Below are positions 62,669 through 64,000 of a stretch of 64,000 nucleotides of DNA, in pieces (the first letter of the stretch is position 1; each line of letters begins with the position of its first letter). Source of the DNA: CBFHSF01 sp965658445. Its GTDB lineage: Bacteria; Bacteroidota; Bacteroidia; Flavobacteriales; Schleiferiaceae. Location: NCBI GenBank assembly GCA_965658445.1, contig CBFHSF010000001.1, positions 286,972 to 350,971 on the forward strand. Reading direction: 5' to 3'. A program made the position numbers and the translations under genes. Under the pieces are notes generated by a model. It saw only the letters and a list, made by a program, of their open reading frames with translations, was not told the origin of the DNA and did not search any database.

Positions 62669-64000
62669 TTATTTAATGAGTTTTTGGGTAAATGAGGAAG
62701 ACTCCGATTCGGCTTGAATGTGAATAATATAAATCCCATGGGGTAGATCCATTGTTTGATTCCAAGTCAAATTTCCATCGATCTTTTGCGTGGATTCAAA
62801 AACAGGAGTCCCGGTAATTGTATATACGCGTAAAGTGTATACATCACTTTTTGGGAAATTCATTCTCAGATTACGGTCTTGAAAATGAGCTGAAATATTC
62901 AATTTATCCAATGTTTCAATACCAATGCTCGACACATCTACTGCAAGAGAAAAGCGATTTTTTACGTCATTTTCGTCATGAGTGAAAACATATGGACCTT
63001 GAACCAAATCCCAATTGATATTGAGCTTGTGATCCAATAGGTATAAGTGATTCAACCCGCTTAGAGTAGAAGTATCTATTGCGATTGAAAGGTTTTCTGA
63101 TTTGCTTGTTTCCACAGAAATGGATCGAGATCCAAATTGTTGAAGGTCCAAAGAGTTGATACACAACTCAGAGGCATTGTTGTCCGGCAATACTTCATAC
63201 CACCTTGGAATGCTGGCATCAAAGGAACGCAGGGCATGAGCATCCGACTTTCCAACCGTGTCTGCAGCGAATTGAGGTCTGTCAATATAGGTTATGTGTG
63301 ATTTATGAGTTCCACTGTTTAACTCGAGGCGTAAGTACTCTGCTTGACTTTTTAAGCCGTGTAGCATGTTAATGGGTGTCGTAAAATCCGATGGCTCTGC
63401 TCTCATAGCTGCGGTTACATCAATACTGATGGCACCAAATGATTTCACCCAAAAAAAGCGACCGGGAGGTACGAGTTGATCATAGGTTCCTGCACTTGCC
63501 GTTCCGCCATCGGTGCTGCTAATAATGGTAGTTACTCCTGCATCAACGTATGCAATGTACCCATTGGCGGAAGGGTCCCAAATGTGAACCGCCTCATAGC
63601 TAAAAGATTTGCTAGTCAATTCCGAAATTATAGAGGAAACCTTGAGGTGAGCTGGGTATGGGTTGGGAATGGGGTTCCAGCCTTGGTCATTTGCTCCGCC
63701 AGTTCCTGGATTATAGTAAAGCCCCGTGCTATTGCTATGAGTGGCAGAATAGGAACGCCCCGCCCAGTTAATGTCGTCACTCAACTTTAGGAAACTACTC
63801 CCAGAGTAGGGAAAATTAGACCCACCAGCATAAACGGTGTAAATATCTCCAGCGGCCAGCGAGCTGCTTGTGTAGGCTTCCCAACCGGTCCACTCCGTAC
63901 CGTCATTACCTGAATTCCATTTGAATAAATTCTCTTGTCCACTGATGGTATTGTAGGGAATGTCACTAGAAAATTCTGTGGTTGCACTCAAAGCAAAGGG
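62669..64000 (-). CDS. T9SS-exported surface protein, 3' part (runs off the right edge)
   Basis: At least 443 residues; the frame is open to base 64000 with no start, so the N-terminus is outside the window. The visible part has several Gly/Ser/Asn-rich repeat-like stretches of large Bacteroidota adhesin type (GGSNFPYSGSSFLKLSDDIN in part, GGANDQGWNPIPNPYPAHLKVS in part, VPPGRFFWVKSF). The final ~80 residues are a type A T9SS sorting domain (MNFPKSDVYTLRVYTITGTPVF, DLPHGIYIIHIQAE, ending QKLIK). It should be secreted and attached at the cell surface. The ligand is not evident. Confidence 0.85.
   Translation of the reverse strand, partial: PFALSATTEFSSDIPYNTISGQENLFKWNSGNDGTEWTGWEAYTSSSLAAGDIYTVYAGGSNFPYSGSSFLKLSDDINWAGRSYSATHSNSTGLYYNPGTGGANDQGWNPIPNPYPAHLKVSSIISELTSKSFSYEAVHIWDPSANGYIAYVDAGVTTIISSTDGGTASAGTYDQLVPPGRFFWVKSFGAISIDVTAAMRAEPSDFTTPINMLHGLKSQAEYLRLELNSGTHKSHITYIDRPQFAADTVGKSDAHALRSFDASIPRWYEVLPDNNASELCINSLDLQQFGSRSISVETSKSENLSIAIDTSTLSGLNHLYLLDHKLNINWDLVQGPYVFTHDENDVKNRFSLAVDVSSIGIETLDKLNISAHFQDRNLRMNFPKSDVYTLRVYTITGTPVFESTQKIDGNLTWNQTMDLPHGIYIIHIQAESESSSFTQKLIK

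Noticed and set aside
1..64000. tRNA, rRNA or riboswitch genes
   Set aside because: I looked in the intergenic regions for T-loop text, rRNA-like sequence and known riboswitch cores and saw none I could support; a covariance-model scan would be decisive.

Overview
The window is a stretch of a Bacteroidota chromosome, most likely a marine member of the Flavobacteriales (Cryomorphaceae/Schleiferiaceae-like). The reasons are: two secreted proteins with type IX secretion (T9SS) C-terminal sorting domains, a T9SS plug protein (DUF5103), families largely confined to Bacteroidota (DUF3078, DUF4199, DUF3667, the small protein upstream of mutL), -7 promoter elements of the TAnnTTTG type, bacillithiol synthesis (bshA), and a complete Na+-translocating NADH:quinone reductase operon. 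It is a draft or metagenome assembly with three N-runs. Two of these look like false gaps: one is flanked by an exact 77-bp duplication inside uvrA, and one splits rfbC at a point where the protein reads on without loss. No rRNA, tRNA, CRISPR array, prophage or insertion sequence is visible.

Layout. 1-9.5 kb: topoisomerase IV subunit A end, a T9SS substrate, a gene broken by an in-frame stop, MarC, an unknown lipoprotein, Thermus-type isocitrate dehydrogenase, rfbC and a lytic transglycosylase. 9.5-15.5 kb: uvrA and a LOG-family gene, then an inositol monophosphatase and mtaB on the other strand. 15.8-27.7 kb: a peptide-type ABC binding lipoprotein; a minus-strand run (small membrane protein, mutL, two rhomboids, an exonuclease/endonuclease/phosphatase-fold protein); a GH3/beta-lactamase fusion, a MORN-type protein, bshA and a SUI1 factor. 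27.7-30 kb: a polytopic membrane protein divergent from a TrmH-family methyltransferase.

30.2-33.8 kb holds the most interesting locus. It is a minus-strand operon running ECF sigma factor, HX3CX2C anti-sigma factor with a His-rich tail, a Cys-rich precursor peptide with KCG/EGKCG repeats (HvfA-like), a DUF692 multinuclear iron oxygenase (HvfB-like), a DUF2063 partner (HvfC-like) and a DoxX membrane protein (HvfX-like). It reads as a self-regulated RiPP pathway that makes a copper-handling, thiol-modified secreted peptide.

34-48 kb: DUF3078, a c-type heme protein, a 574-bp intergenic region with a MITE/REP-like element, a membrane protein, a second uvrA, a housekeeping-style ECF sigma factor with a 46-aa companion ORF, recQ, tatC-lptB, then tsaC, apaG, a DUF3667 protein and the T9SS plug protein. 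48.4-56.2 kb: nqrABCDEF followed by apbE, which supplies the covalent FMN of NqrB and NqrC, and a DUF4199 protein. 56-64 kb: a small membrane protein, murB, an aspC-like aminotransferase, a DUF1573 protein, valS, a 54-aa signal-peptide/anchor miniprotein and the 3' part of a second T9SS substrate gene.
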